From assembly GCA_029448655.1 (NCBI GenBank), contig JACCLO010000004.1, positions 1-64,000 of the forward strand: DNA of 64,000 nucleotides. Direction: 5' to 3'. A program made the position numbers and the translations under genes. Of this stretch, positions 44,926 to 55,900 are shown one piece after another. Below the pieces are notes generated by a model, which was not told the DNA's origin, did no database searches, and was given only the letters and a program-made list of their open reading frames with translations. This DNA is from Wolfiporia cocos (lineage: Eukaryota > Basidiomycota > Agaricomycetes > Polyporales > Phaeolaceae). Numbering within the stretch: position 1 is the stretch's first letter; every line of letters begins with the position of its first letter.

Positions 44926-46911
44926 ATGTCTTCCACCTCCTCCGTCAGCACTCCCCTCGCCCCTCGCAAGATGCGCCTCCGCTCAGAAGGCCCGGTGACG
45001 CCAGCACCCTCAGGGAGTCAACCCCTGGTAACCCTGGAGCACCTAAGCGAGGAAGAGGAAGAGGAAGAAGACGAGGACGTACTCGAGTACGCTCCCCCAC
45101 AAAGGGACTCGCCGTCCAACCCCATGGGAACACGCCCAGGGACACCAATCGCCGGATATCCCCCGGCTCGTTACACCCGTCCGATCGGGCCCGCAACAAC
45201 TCTAGAAATGGAGTTTTCGGGCCCAGCACGCCGAACCAATGCCGAGGTCGAAACCGGCCTCAAGTCGTACCTCCCCGAGGAGGAACACCACAAGGTGGAT
45301 GGACCCCTACATGGGGCCCTTCTCGACGCCGCCGTACAACGAAGTGCGGCAATCAGTCACGATACGACTGATACCCTCGGCCGGATGGTGCACGCCCGCC
45401 TGGAGCGAATCCATGGCAGAATCGACTCCCTGGTTGGGCAATCCAGGGCGATCGAACGCATGGCCCAAGACGAGCTACGCGAAGCGGTCAATTCAGTCCG
45501 CAACGAGGTTTTGTCCACTTTGGTGGACCTTGGCAAGGAACTCCGGCAGGAATACACCGCCAAGTTCTCCGCAATGGAGAAAGAACTCCGGAAGGATTAC
45601 CGGTCTCGGCTCGACGACCTCGAGGATGCATTTGCCGAGCGCATGGAGAAGGTTGAGGAGGAACTTCGGAGGAGTCGCAAGAATCCCTCCGTTCCCAACC
45701 CTCCCGGTGTCCGCACTCCCCCGGAAGAACCCGCACCGGCCCCCGGCAATGCTCAAGCCCGAGCAGCCGAGGCCGCCGCCGCCGCACAAGCCGCAGCCGC
45801 TGCTACAGCAGCCGTCGCCCCGCAGATTCCAGGTCTGCCTCAAAACCTGAAAATTCCCCCTCCCCCCGAATTCTCTGGGTCATCTGGAAAGGTGACTGCG
45901 CAGGAATGGGTGGAGAAGATGGGTCTGTACTTCGGTACGCTCAGGGTCTACGACGACCATGACCGTATCACCACGGCCCTCTTCCGCGTCACAGGGGACG
46001 CATACAAATTTTTCTCGCCTCTCATCAAGAAGGCAGGAAACGGTGAACCTCTCGGCACCTGGGAGGATTTCACCAAATCCGTAATGGTGCAATACGGCAA
46101 GATGACGGATAAGGAAATCGCGAAAAAGGAAATTCGCGGTTACTACGGTACCAAGGGCAAGGAACTCGCAGAATCAAACTATTTCAATTACTGCGAACGA
46201 TTCCGCACCCTCGGCCGTCTCTCCGAAACCGCCAACGAGACCCTGGTGTGGGAGTTCACCGAAACACTCCCCGAAAAGGTTAAGGACACCTTAAACGTCC
46301 TCGGCAAGACCCCCTTCTTCAAGGCCCCAACCGACATCGAGCCCCTTATCGACTTTGCACTAGAGATGTATCAGACATCTTATCCAGACAAGATCAAGGG
46401 TTCGATTTTCGAGAAGGCCGGCAAGAAGGACTCGGCACCTGCCGAAAAGAAGGAGACGTCCTCCGCTTCTGCGAAGAAGTCGGAGAAAAAGAAGGACAAG
46501 GGAAAGGCGCCCGCCAAAGCCCCCGCCGACACCGCCAACGCCGTCTGCACCTACTGCAAGCAGACGGGACACTACTTCAACAAGTGTCCTAAGCTTGCCG
46601 CGGACAAGGCTGCGGGAACGTTCGTGCCTGCCGCTCAGCGGGCCGAACAACAAAGGGCGAAGGATGCAGCTGCCGCGTCTGGAAAGACCACGGCTGCTCC
46701 TTCGGGTAGTGGAAAGGGACAGGCTTCTGGCAAGAAGCCGTACTCGGCGCCACCCGCGGATGGCAAGACGTATCGTGCCCGAACGATCTGGGAAGAAGTG
46801 ACGGCTGACTCAAGCTCAGCAGGACCCTCGGCCCCCGCCACCACCGTCGCCAATGTCGGGACCATCTCGGTTCCCCTCGCCCCCACCACGCGTCTCGAAG
46901 ACGTCTTGTGA
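44926..46911 (+). CDS. Gag of A1
   Basis: 661 residues; forms the virus-like particle and binds the element RNA. Start ATG at 44926 (MSSTSSVSTPLAPRKM). Acidic run near residues 40-52, then a long probable coiled coil with Glu/Arg/Asp (about 150-250) and an Ala-rich linker. The capsid-like core begins PPPEFSGSSGKVTAQEW near residue 312, followed by a Lys/Ala-rich segment. One zinc knuckle CTYCKQTGHYFNKC (CX2CX4HX4C) lies at about 540-553. It ends in the last 59 bases shared with the Pol frame. The earlier ATG at 44880 is in another frame. Confidence 0.9.
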   Translation: MSSTSSVSTPLAPRKMRLRSEGPVTPAPSGSQPLVTLEHLSEEEEEEEDEDVLEYAPPQRDSPSNPMGTRPGTPIAGYPPARYTRPIGPATTLEMEFSGPARRTNAEVETGLKSYLPEEEHHKVDGPLHGALLDAAVQRSAAISHDTTDTLGRMVHARLERIHGRIDSLVGQSRAIERMAQDELREAVNSVRNEVLSTLVDLGKELRQEYTAKFSAMEKELRKDYRSRLDDLEDAFAERMEKVEEELRRSRKNPSVPNPPGVRTPPEEPAPAPGNAQARAAEAAAAAQAAAAATAAVAPQIPGLPQNLKIPPPPEFSGSSGKVTAQEWVEKMGLYFGTLRVYDDHDRITTALFRVTGDAYKFFSPLIKKAGNGEPLGTWEDFTKSVMVQYGKMTDKEIAKKEIRGYYGTKGKELAESNYFNYCERFRTLGRLSETANETLVWEFTETLPEKVKDTLNVLGKTPFFKAPTDIEPLIDFALEMYQTSYPDKIKGSIFEKAGKKDSAPAEKKETSSASAKKSEKKKDKGKAPAKAPADTANAVCTYCKQTGHYFNKCPKLAADKAAGTFVPAAQRAEQQRAKDAAAASGKTTAAPSGSGKGQASGKKPYSAPPADGKTYRARTIWEEVTADSSSAGPSAPATTVANVGTISVPLAPTTRLEDVL

Positions 46912-49900
46912 AGAATGCACCAGCCCCGCAGCGGCTGGGAGCATACAGCTCCCTGAAGAAGAGCACCCCTACGACGGGGCTTCACAAGGACCCCTTATCT
47001 TGTGGGAAGATAAGGCGGTCGTACGTCACCCGGTATCCCACCTCGGTATATTCGGCAGCTCGGCAATGGACTTTGCCCGGAGGACAAGGACACTAGCTAC
47101 ACGTGCCCCTCCTGTAAAATACTTTTATCCTGACCCGCTCGCGTTGAAATTTTTCACTTTGTATAATGTACATGGAAACGATTCTCGAGACGACAATAAA
47201 TCGTTCTCTATCGAAGTGGAACTGTGGGTATACGGAAAGAAAGTAAACGCCATGGCATTAATCGACACCGGTGCATCAATAAGCGTCATCGATAAGAAAC
47301 TCGTCCATGAAGAGAAGTTAGTCACTCAAAAACTACCTTCGCCTCTCGAGATTCGCAACGCCGACGGTACCTCTAATACCGCCGGTAATATCAATATGGC
47401 AGTAAAAGCTTATATGGTGCACGAGGAACACAAGTCCACCGAGTTCTTGTACGTAATGGACGTACAGAACGCGGATGTGATCCTCGGATATGACTGGTTC
47501 TTGAAACACAACCCGGACTTTAATTGGCCGGAAGGAACCTTCACATATCGGTGTACGGAAAAATGCAAACATGGCAAACGGGTTTCAATTTCTGAAGAAG
47601 AAGACGAAATTGAACCCCGCAACATCTATCAGATCATCAACGACTTCCCAATAGATTTTCTCAGCTTAGAGGAGCCTGAGAATCCCTTTGTCGCTTGGGT
47701 GAACACCCTTGACGAAGGAACGGAACTCCTTATCGATGCCATTCAGTCGATAACGGAGAAGTCGGAAGATGAATTCCTGACAGATGCGGATCTCCAGAAA
47801 TGGAAATCCTTGGTTCCGGAGGAATACCAGGAGTTTGGTCCCACGGTATTTTCTCAACGTGCATCCGAAAGAATGCCCGAACGGAAACCATACGATCACG
47901 CCATCGACTTTCCCGATGACGCGGTACTACCGCCCCCGAGTAAGGCATACAAGATGTCTCCTCAGGAAGCGAACTCGCTGGATCAGTGGATTCAGGAAGA
48001 GTTACGGAAGGGCTACATCCGACACTCGAAATCCCCGATCGCGAGCCCGGTCTTCTTCGTCCCTAAAAAAGATGGCGGAGCCCGAATGGTAGTCGATTAC
48101 CGAAAGGTGAACGACTTAACCATTAAAAACAGGTACCCTCTCCCACGCATAGACGAGCTTATCGATAAGCTTAGCCAGGCTTCGATATTTACGAAGCTCG
48201 ACTTGCGTTGGGGTTACAACAACGTAAGAATCAAGGAGGGAGATGAATGGAAGACCGCATTCATTACGCCTAACGGCCTTTACGAAGCTGTAGTCATGTA
48301 CTTCGGTTTTTGTAATGCACCCAGCACGTTCCAACACATGATGAACGATATTCTAGGTGACCTTATCAGAGAAGGAAAGGTCATTGTCTACCTAGACGAC
48401 ATCCTTGTGTTCGGAAACGACCTGTTGGAACACCGTCGTATTGTCAAGCAAGTATTACAAATCTTGCAAGACAACGACTTGTTCGCGAAGCCTGAAAAGT
48501 GCTTCTTCGAACAAAGCAGTATTGAATACCTGGGAATGATCATTTCCAAAGGAAAAGTCGAAATGGACCCTAAGAAGGTAGCCGGTGTCATGGACTGGCC
48601 TACACCTGCCAAGGTGAAGGACGTCCAAGCCTTTGTTGGCTTCGCCAACTACTACCGTCGGTTCATTAAAGACTTCTCCAAAGTGGTTAAGCCGTTAACC
48701 GAACTGTCCAAGAAAAACACGCAGTGGAACTGGGGACCCGAACAAGCGGAAGCCTTCCAAACTCTCAAGGAAGCTTTCACATCGGCTCCAATACTCCGGA
48801 TCCCAGATCAGGAGTCCCCGTTCCGCGTGGAAGCGGATTCTTCCGATTACGCAACTGGTGCGGTGCTATCGCAATACTCTTCGGAGGATAAGCTCTGGCA
48901 CCCGGTAGCCTTTTACTCGAAATCTCTATCAGCACCCGAAAGGAACTATGAGATTTACAATAAGGAGCTGCTCGCAATCATCCGCGCTCTAGAGGAATGG
49001 AGACATTACCTCGAAGGACACCCACACAAATTTGAAGTATGGTCGGATCATCTCAATCTGACATATTTCAAATCGGCACAACGGCTAACCCGGAGACAGG
49101 CACGTTGGAGTCTTTACCTGACAAGGTTCAACTTCACCATGTGCCACAAACCCGGTAAAACAATGCTTACGGCTGATCCTCTGTCACGGAGGCCAGACCA
49201 TGAAGAGGGGGTGGAACTCGACAATCGCGATCAAATTTTGCTGAAACCGGAATACTTTACGGTTAGGGCGCTAGAAGCGTCACAGCAGGAGATACAATCA
49301 GGCGACGAGGACCTTCTCCGACAAATCCGACAAGCCCTCATGGACGATCAGATTACCAAGGATTACCAGGAACTACTGAAAAGTGGTCCCAAGGAATTCG
49401 GTAAAGATCTCCAGGAATGGAACATGGAGGCCGGATTACTCCTCAGACGAGGAAAAGTGTACGTTCCAAAAGAGCCTAAGGAATTGCGCACGAAGATTCT
49501 GGAGTTACATCATGACCATGTGACTGCCGGTCACTTCGGACGATGGAAGACCTACGAACTTCTATCACGTAATTACTGGTGGCCTGGAATGACCACAATG
49601 GTAAAGCAATACGTGGAAGGTTGCGACACATGTCAACGCATGAAGAACCACAACCAGACCCCGTACGGACCCCTGCAACCGCTCCCAGTTCCGGAAGCAC
49701 CTTGGGACACCGTCACAATTGACCTTATCGTCCACCTACCACCCAGCGGCGAATTGAAACAATTCAATGCTATCATGGTAATAGTGGACCGGCTTACCAA
49801 ACGAGCACATTTCATTCCCACGTCAGACAAGATAACGGCAAAAGAATTAGCGAACCTCCTGTACCTTCGGATTTATCCGAACCACGGACTTCCGAAACAA

Positions 49901-51388
49901 ATAATTTCGGATAGAGGCCCGCAATTCGCAGCCGCCTTATTCAAGGGATGGTGTGAGCAATTGGGAATCCAACGGTCAATGACAACCGCCTATCACCCGC
50001 AAGCGGATGGCCAGACGGAGAGAGTTAACCAGATCCTGGAACAATACCTTAGATGTTACATCGATGTTATTCAAAAGGATAACTGGTCATGGTTTCTCCC
50101 AACGGCTGAATTCGCGTACAACAACGCGGCTAGTGAGACAACAAAGAATAGCCCATTCTTTGTCGAACTAGGAAGGCACCCTAATGCAGGACCTACGAAT
50201 TTACGTCCAACACCATACACGGACCTAAATGTCATTGCTTACGAAAGATGGTCAGCACAAGAACAAGCTAAGGCAGCAATGAAATTGGCTGCTGAACGCT
50301 GGTCTTGGTACTATGATCAACATAAGCGCTCGGTACCGTTTAAAGTCGGCGACAAAGTTCTCGTTGACGCCCGTAGCTGGCAAGACTCCGAAAGAAGTCT
50401 TAGTCCACGCTATCTGGGACCATTTAAGATAATTGAACAATTATCTCCGGTCACCTTCAGGGTACACATGGACGAGCAATACAGGGCTTATCACCCAGTA
50501 TTCCACGCTTCCAAATTGGTCATGTACAAGGACCCTGTGCATCAGAAGAAACCAGAGCCTCAACCAGAAATGGTCGACGGCGAGGAATTATGGGAAGTCG
50601 AGAAGATCCTAGATCATCGCCTCCGCGCAGGAAGAATTGAATACAGAATCCGATGGAAAGGATTCGGTATCAATGACGACTCCTGGGTACGCGAAGCCGA
50701 TCTCGACACGGCATATGACATTCTGCAGGAATACAAGGCTTCACACGCCATTCCAATGCAGGATGTCCCCCTCAGGCGATCAGCTAGAAGGAAAGAAGCA
50801 GTTCACGTCTTCGACCCTGATAGCGACGACTGGGAAGCCGACGAATGCACATGGCCAGACGACTGGCCGCAGTATCGCGAAGAATTTGCGAAAGATCCTA
50901 AGCAGCGCATGGTTAGACACCCCGACGGGGGATGGATGTCAGCTGACATTAACCAAAACGCGGACTTGAAAATCGTAGTCGGTGAAGGCGGCCGAATGCC
51001 GGAAAAGGGAACCAAGGACTCGGTTGGGTTTGACCTGTACACTGCAACAGGCGACGTCCTGCCAGCTCACGGGCAGACAGAATACAACACCAAACTGAAG
51101 ATCCAGGTACCTTTCGGCACTTACGGACGTATCGCCCCCCGCTCTAGTCTTGCCCGAAAAGGCATAGACGTAATGGGTGGCGTTATCGACCACGACTATC
51201 AAGGCGAAGTAATCATCATTCTCCGGAATCACTCCGACATATCTATCGATATTCGGGCCGGTGATAAGATTGCTCAGCTCATCTGCGAAGTTGCTAAGGA
51301 CCCGCACATTACGCTACACGGAAAATCTTACTTTGAAAAGATTAGATCCGAGCGCGGTACTGGTGGATTCGGCTCCACAGGAAAGTAA
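46853..51388 (+). CDS. Pol of A1: protease-RT-RNase H-integrase-chromodomain-dUTPase
   Basis: 1511 residues from the first ATG, in the +1 frame relative to Gag, so it is probably made by frameshift or reinitiation. Protease LIDTGASISVI at about 136-146. Reverse transcriptase with [23 protein letters not shown] and YLDD near 514. RNase H begins FRVEADSSDYATGAV. Integrase finger HHDHVTAGH (about 885) with C..C; D, D, E in TIDLIVHLP (955), SDRGPQF (1019), TERVNQ (1056). GPF motif RYLGPFKI. Chromodomain about 1246-1297 (WEVEKIL, YRIRWKGF). dUTPase about 1380-1511: [44 protein letters not shown]; motif 1 has Val in place of the usual Ala. All catalytic residues looked for are present. Confidence 0.95.
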   Translation: MSGPSRFPSPPPRVSKTSCEECTSPAAAGSIQLPEEEHPYDGASQGPLILWEDKAVVRHPVSHLGIFGSSAMDFARRTRTLATRAPPVKYFYPDPLALKFFTLYNVHGNDSRDDNKSFSIEVELWVYGKKVNAMALIDTGASISVIDKKLVHEEKLVTQKLPSPLEIRNADGTSNTAGNINMAVKAYMVHEEHKSTEFLYVMDVQNADVILGYDWFLKHNPDFNWPEGTFTYRCTEKCKHGKRVSISEEEDEIEPRNIYQIINDFPIDFLSLEEPENPFVAWVNTLDEGTELLIDAIQSITEKSEDEFLTDADLQKWKSLVPEEYQEFGPTVFSQRASERMPERKPYDHAIDFPDDAVLPPPSKAYKMSPQEANSLDQWIQEELRKGYIRHSKSPIASPVFFVPKKDGGARMVVDYRKVNDLTIKNRYPLPRIDELIDKLSQASIFTKLDLRWGYNNVRIKEGDEWKTAFITPNGLYEAVVMYFGFCNAPSTFQHMMNDILGDLIREGKVIVYLDDILVFGNDLLEHRRIVKQVLQILQDNDLFAKPEKCFFEQSSIEYLGMIISKGKVEMDPKKVAGVMDWPTPAKVKDVQAFVGFANYYRRFIKDFSKVVKPLTELSKKNTQWNWGPEQAEAFQTLKEAFTSAPILRIPDQESPFRVEADSSDYATGAVLSQYSSEDKLWHPVAFYSKSLSAPERNYEIYNKELLAIIRALEEWRHYLEGHPHKFEVWSDHLNLTYFKSAQRLTRRQARWSLYLTRFNFTMCHKPGKTMLTADPLSRRPDHEEGVELDNRDQILLKPEYFTVRALEASQQEIQSGDEDLLRQIRQALMDDQITKDYQELLKSGPKEFGKDLQEWNMEAGLLLRRGKVYVPKEPKELRTKILELHHDHVTAGHFGRWKTYELLSRNYWWPGMTTMVKQYVEGCDTCQRMKNHNQTPYGPLQPLPVPEAPWDTVTIDLIVHLPPSGELKQFNAIMVIVDRLTKRAHFIPTSDKITAKELANLLYLRIYPNHGLPKQIISDRGPQFAAALFKGWCEQLGIQRSMTTAYHPQADGQTERVNQILEQYLRCYIDVIQKDNWSWFLPTAEFAYNNAASETTKNSPFFVELGRHPNAGPTNLRPTPYTDLNVIAYERWSAQEQAKAAMKLAAERWSWYYDQHKRSVPFKVGDKVLVDARSWQDSERSLSPRYLGPFKIIEQLSPVTFRVHMDEQYRAYHPVFHASKLVMYKDPVHQKKPEPQPEMVDGEELWEVEKILDHRLRAGRIEYRIRWKGFGINDDSWVREADLDTAYDILQEYKASHAIPMQDVPLRRSARRKEAVHVFDPDSDDWEADECTWPDDWPQYREEFAKDPKQRMVRHPDGGWMSADINQNADLKIVVGEGGRMPEKGTKDSVGFDLYTATGDVLPAHGQTEYNTKLKIQVPFGTYGRIAPRSSLARKGIDVMGGVIDHDYQGEVIIILRNHSDISIDIRAGDKIAQLICEVAKDPHITLHGKSYFEKIRSERGTGGFGSTGK

Positions 51389-51391
51389 TCG

Positions 51392-51427
51392 TTCCATTAG
51401 GGACAATGAAACCTGAAGAGGGGGTAA
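51392..51427 (+). promoter_or_regulatory. Pre-PPT hairpin and polypurine tract of A1
   Basis: ttccatt (51392-51398) and aatgaaa (51405-51411) pair with one mismatch around agggac; then gaagagggggtaa ends at the LTR. The layout is the same as in B, C and H but the stem sequence is different. Confidence 0.55.
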
Positions 51428-52124
51428 TGTCACAGATTTGGGACATGCCACTATTTTTCCCGTATTTTTACCTATTTATCTGGTATTTCTACGACCTTGT
51501 AGACATTTACGCTGCTAAGCGCCCGTCTACACGTACACGCAACCAAACAACACGTACACAACGCGGTATACGTCCACCTGTCATAACAACACGTACATAA
51601 CACGTTTGTACGCGTCAATGACTCAGCGGACTAACCTCCGGTGTCACGCGCCTTACTCATATCCCGATACCGGGCTATGTCAGTACAATTGGATAAGCGG
51701 CCCGCTCGTTATCACAAGCCAATGCCCTTAGTATTACTCATATCCCGATACCGGTATATAGTTATCACGTGCATGGCTTACTAACGTAGCAACGCCACTT
51801 CCACAACATGGACCCACGGTCCAAACACACTATCTTACTGGTGCGGCCATTACCGGCGCACATGGTCTATTGTAGTTTACGACTTAGCTGTATTAGTTAT
51901 GGCTGCGCACAGACCATCTAACTGTTTGGCTCCTCTTCGAGTAACCAAACAAAGCATGTATATAAGTAGGGCTATCACTGCGGATAAGCCTTAGATTTGT
52001 TCTCTGCTATCGCATAGTTACACAACATTCCTACTGCGCCTACAAGCGTTCCCTCACCAGCTTCAACAACTCCTTCAAGTCGTTATCAAGCTATAGCGTG
52101 AGTCCCACAACCTTGTTTGTGTCA
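51428..52124 (+). mobile_element. 3' LTR of A1
   Basis: 697 bp, identical to the 5' LTR except for one base seen near 51858. It ends at the GATAT duplication. Confidence 0.95.
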
Positions 52125-52186
52125 GATATTTTGAAGCTCTCCAATATTGCTCAATAAAATTGAGCTCAGGATGGTACTTTGGACAG
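52125..52186 (-). pseudogene. Tc1/mariner-type transposase, internal catalytic segment
   Basis: Minus strand CPKYHPELNFIEQYWRASKY, the block with the third acidic catalytic residue. It is continuous with 42136-41821 once A1 and one GATAT are removed, and with 63990-64000 (ICDF) once the G LTR and one GACAG are removed. Confidence 0.8.
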
Positions 52187-52239
52187 TGTTACGGGTCGAA
52201 TACCCGTTCGTATATTCGAGTCGCGAATATAGATCGTTC

Positions 52240-52858
52240 TAACACAAGATAACACTTACTTGTAATGTTCTTGGTATTTGCTGGTTAGGCAAGGGATAAG
52301 CAGGTGTTAAGCAGGATACGTTGAGTGGTTAACTCGTAGTATGAATGCAATGAATAGAACTGAGGCAATAGCGCTCAGCAAGTCCAGTATATATACATGA
52401 TAAATAAGACCCCTAACAGTTTTATTAGATAATACTAGTGTCCGTATTCGTATGTACAAGTCCCCAGGTACCTAAGTACTTAGTAATATACGATAAATAC
52501 ATATGCCGATCAAAACCGGGATATAGAAAGGCGGCGTAGGCCGCACGAATGGCGTTTTGCGCTCTTGTCATTACAAAGACGGGGCGTGACCAAAGCCGGG
52601 TCCGCTGACGTTTATACGCTGACTGCTTCCGGACGGAATGTCCGATTGGCTGGAACTAGACATGTGACTGATGGTAACTACTAATGATAAGATAAGACCG
52701 TCGTTACGGGAGATAACGCGGCCATCATTCGGCACGTATGTAACCGTTATCTTATGAACCAGATAAGCTAGTTATTGGTCTAGAAAGTCGTAGATAATTC
52801 GTAGAATTGCCGGAAAAATAGTAAGAAATATAGGGAAACTAGGAGAATTCTTGTGACA
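52240..52858 (-). mobile_element. 3' LTR of B2
   Basis: A 619-bp B LTR with minus-strand ends TGTCACAAGAATTC and ATCTTGTGTTA. It abuts the polypurine tract. Confidence 0.9.
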
Positions 52859-52892
52859 TTACCCCCCCCTTAGATTTCAACGACCCCGTTGA
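52859..52892 (-). promoter_or_regulatory. Polypurine tract and hairpin of B2
   Basis: The purine run taagggggggggtaa is read on the minus strand. The hairpin arms are at 52887-52892 and 52877-52882 (tcaacg/cgttga, loop gggt). Confidence 0.65.
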
Positions 52893-52948
52893 GAGTAGAA
52901 GTTATGCTAGAGCCCATTGAAGGGTTAGACTTTACGATTTTTCCACTT

Positions 52949-55900
52949 TTATCGTCCTGTCGATCCAAAACCTTGTGTACCGCGCGTAGTTGGCTTGTTG
53001 AACTGCTCGTTGTAGGGCCCACTTCCATGTAGGTGAGGTCGAATTTCTTTTTCGAACTTCTCCTTGGTCATGGATTCCTGTATTTCGGGCGTGATTGCTA
53101 CTTCGCAGATTAGCTGAGCAATTCTGTCGCCTTTCTTTACTTGGTACGGGTCTCCAGTGAGGTTGACCCAGAAACCTTGGGTCCAACCCTACTACCGCCC
53201 AAACGCTTATCTCTATGTCTCACCCCTAACTCAACTCCATCCTAACGTCGAGGAGGGCCTAGGAGGACCAATCCTAGGGAGGGCCTACAAGGCGAGAGTC
53301 TGACGCTGAGGTCGAGAATGGCGACACGCAGACAAGCAAGGGTAGTCAAAATAGTAGAGAAGGTGTTTAAGGGGGAATGCACCCCTGTGAGGCTACATTG
53401 AACTGTCTGAGGAGTACGCCTCAGACTGGACTAGCTTATATACATGCGACGCAACATAACTAGCTAACCTTGCCCTAAAGCAACGGGGCCTGTGCGCCCG
53501 CGCCTAGTAGAGGCTGTGCTACTACATCACATGTCTTATCGCTCTTCATACGGGTTATCTTATCAGTTACTCTCCATCGCGCGCGGCTATCTTTATAAGT
53601 CAGGTGATTGAACGTTGAGTTCGTTAGTTCGAACCGCGGGGTGGCCATAAAACCCAGTGCCACAGCGTAAAACTGTGACAGAGGTTCATCAACATGACAA
53701 AGACTTCTCCGCGGTAGTCATGGTCTATTACACCTGCAAGGACGTCAATGCCCTTTTTTGCAAGTCCAGACCTTGGCGCTATCCGACCGTATGTCCCATA
53801 AGGAACTTTGATACGAATATCGGTGGGGACCGAGGCGGATTTCCATGAATTAATTAGGATATCCTGCGCGGCATATAGATCATAGCCGATCGCATCGGTT
53901 GTTCCCCTGGTCGGTAGTTGGCCATTGACTCCTACTTCGATTTGCAAGTCTTCGTTGAACTCAACGTCGGAATGTACCCATTGCCCTGTAAAGGGATCGT
54001 GCTTGTAGTACACTTTCGGTTGTGTAGGGTCAACATCGTCTCGATATTGGGGCCAATCATCGGGCCAGACACACGTGTCTGAGTCCCAATCTGGCGAGTC
54101 AGGGTCGAAGACGGCTACTGTCTGCCGTGTTCCGCCGAGTCTAGTTGATCGGCGAAGGGGTTGATTTGGGTCGGTACTAAGGGCTGAGTATTTTGCCTTG
54201 TACTCGTCCAATATCTCCTTAGCGTTAGCCAAATGCTCCTCGATTTCCCATGTATCCTCCGCAGGTCCGGTTCCTTTCCAATGGATAAGGTATTCCCACC
54301 GGCCGCGTCGGTTACGATGGTCGAGAATGGCTTCCACTTCCCGGTCTTCCATTTCCATTGGCTTATCAGCCGCTGGAGGATGACTTTTCTGACCTTCGAT
54401 GGTTGATTCCTTGTACATGACCAGTTTTGAAGCATGGAACACAGGGTGATAGGCTCTATATTGTGCGTCCATGTACACCTTGAACGTTACCAGTCCCAAT
54501 TTCTCCGTGATTTGGAATGGGCCGATGTAGCGAGGGGCTAGACTCCTTTCGGTGTCTTGCCAACTTCGCACGTCCACGAGTACTTTGTCGCCTACTTTGA
54601 AGGGGACAACTTGTTTCTTTTGGTCATAGTACCAGGACCATCTTTCGGCTGCAATTTTCATTGCCGCCTTAGCTTTCTCTTGTGCAGAGAACCGTGTGTT
54701 CGCAATCTCTACTAAGTCTTTGTTTCGACTTGGCTCGAAACTGCTTGGTCCTGCAATTGGATGACGACCTAATTCCACCAGGAACGGAGATTCCTTGGTA
54801 GTTTCGCTGGCTGCATTATTGTACGCAAATTCTGCTGTTGGCAGGAACTCCGACCAGTTATCTTTTTGGTACGTATTGATATAGCACCGTAGATACTGTT
54901 CGAGTATTTGGTTTACTCGTTCGGTTTGTCCGTCTGCCTGCGGATGGTACGCAGTAGTCATCGACCTTTTGATGTCCCAGCAGGGTACACCATTCACCAA
55001 ATAGTTTTGAGGCGAATTGTGTCCCTCTGTCCGATACTATCTGTTTCGGTAACCCATGTGAGGGATCTACCTTTTGATAGAGTATCGTAGCTAGGTCTTT
55101 TGTTGAGAAGGTATTTTCAATTGGGAAAAACCTTGCTCTTTTGGTCAACCGATCCACCACGACCATAATCGCGTCATGCATTCCCGATGGGGGTAGCTGA
55201 GTAATCAGGTCTATTGTCATCACTTCCCACGGGCCTGACGGCACCGGTAAGGGTTGCAGGGGGCCGTACGGCCTCTGCGGGTGGTTCTTCATACGTTGGC
55301 ATGTGTCGCATCCGTCTACGTATTTTTTGACGTAAACGAACATTCCGGGCCACCAATAGTTGCGGCTTAGCAATTCGTATGTTTTGTAACGTCCGAAATG
55401 CCCAGCTGACTTGTGATCGTGATGGTACTCGACCACTTGCCGTCTGATATCTGCTGGTGTAGCTGGAACGTAGACTTTGCCTCTTCGGAGGAGTAACCCT
55501 CCTTCGTAGTTCCATTCTAATAGGTCTTTTTTGAATTCACGAGGGCCGGATGAGAGCAGCTCCTTGTAATCCTTTGTGACCTTGTCGTCTAGCAACGCTT
55601 TGCGAATCTCTCGGAGTATCGATTCATCTTCCGATTGTGGGGCAGTATCAAGAGCCATTGCCATGTACTCTTGCTCGAAACACTCAGGTTTCAGAAGAAC
55701 CTGGTCGCGATTATCGAGATCCACCCCCTCCTCACGGTCTGGCCGCCTGGACAGAGGATCCGCGGTTAGCATTGTTTTGCCAGGTTTGTGCTTCATTTGG
55801 AAGTTGAAGCGTGAGAGGTACAGTGCCCAACGGGCTTGTCGTCTCGTCAGTTTTTGCGCCGTTTTGAAATAGGTCAGGTTTAAGTGATCCGACCATATCT

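Larger units (their letters stand above)
42137..52124 (+). mobile_element. A1: complete Ty3/gypsy chromovirus with ORF0 and dUTPase, TSD GATAT
   Basis: 9,988 bp with two 697-bp LTRs and GATAT at 42132-42136 and 52125-52129. Order: LTR, primer site, leader, ORF0, gag, pol with C-terminal dUTPase, hairpin, polypurine tract, LTR. By eye the two LTRs differ at a single base (a/g near 42566 versus 51858), so the insertion is young. ORF0, gag and pol are all open. It inserted into the mariner-type transposase gene. Confidence 0.95.

Noticed and set aside
53610..53650. B-box-like gttcgaac near the 5' end of LTR K
   Set aside because: No A box or cloverleaf; it is part of the LTR.
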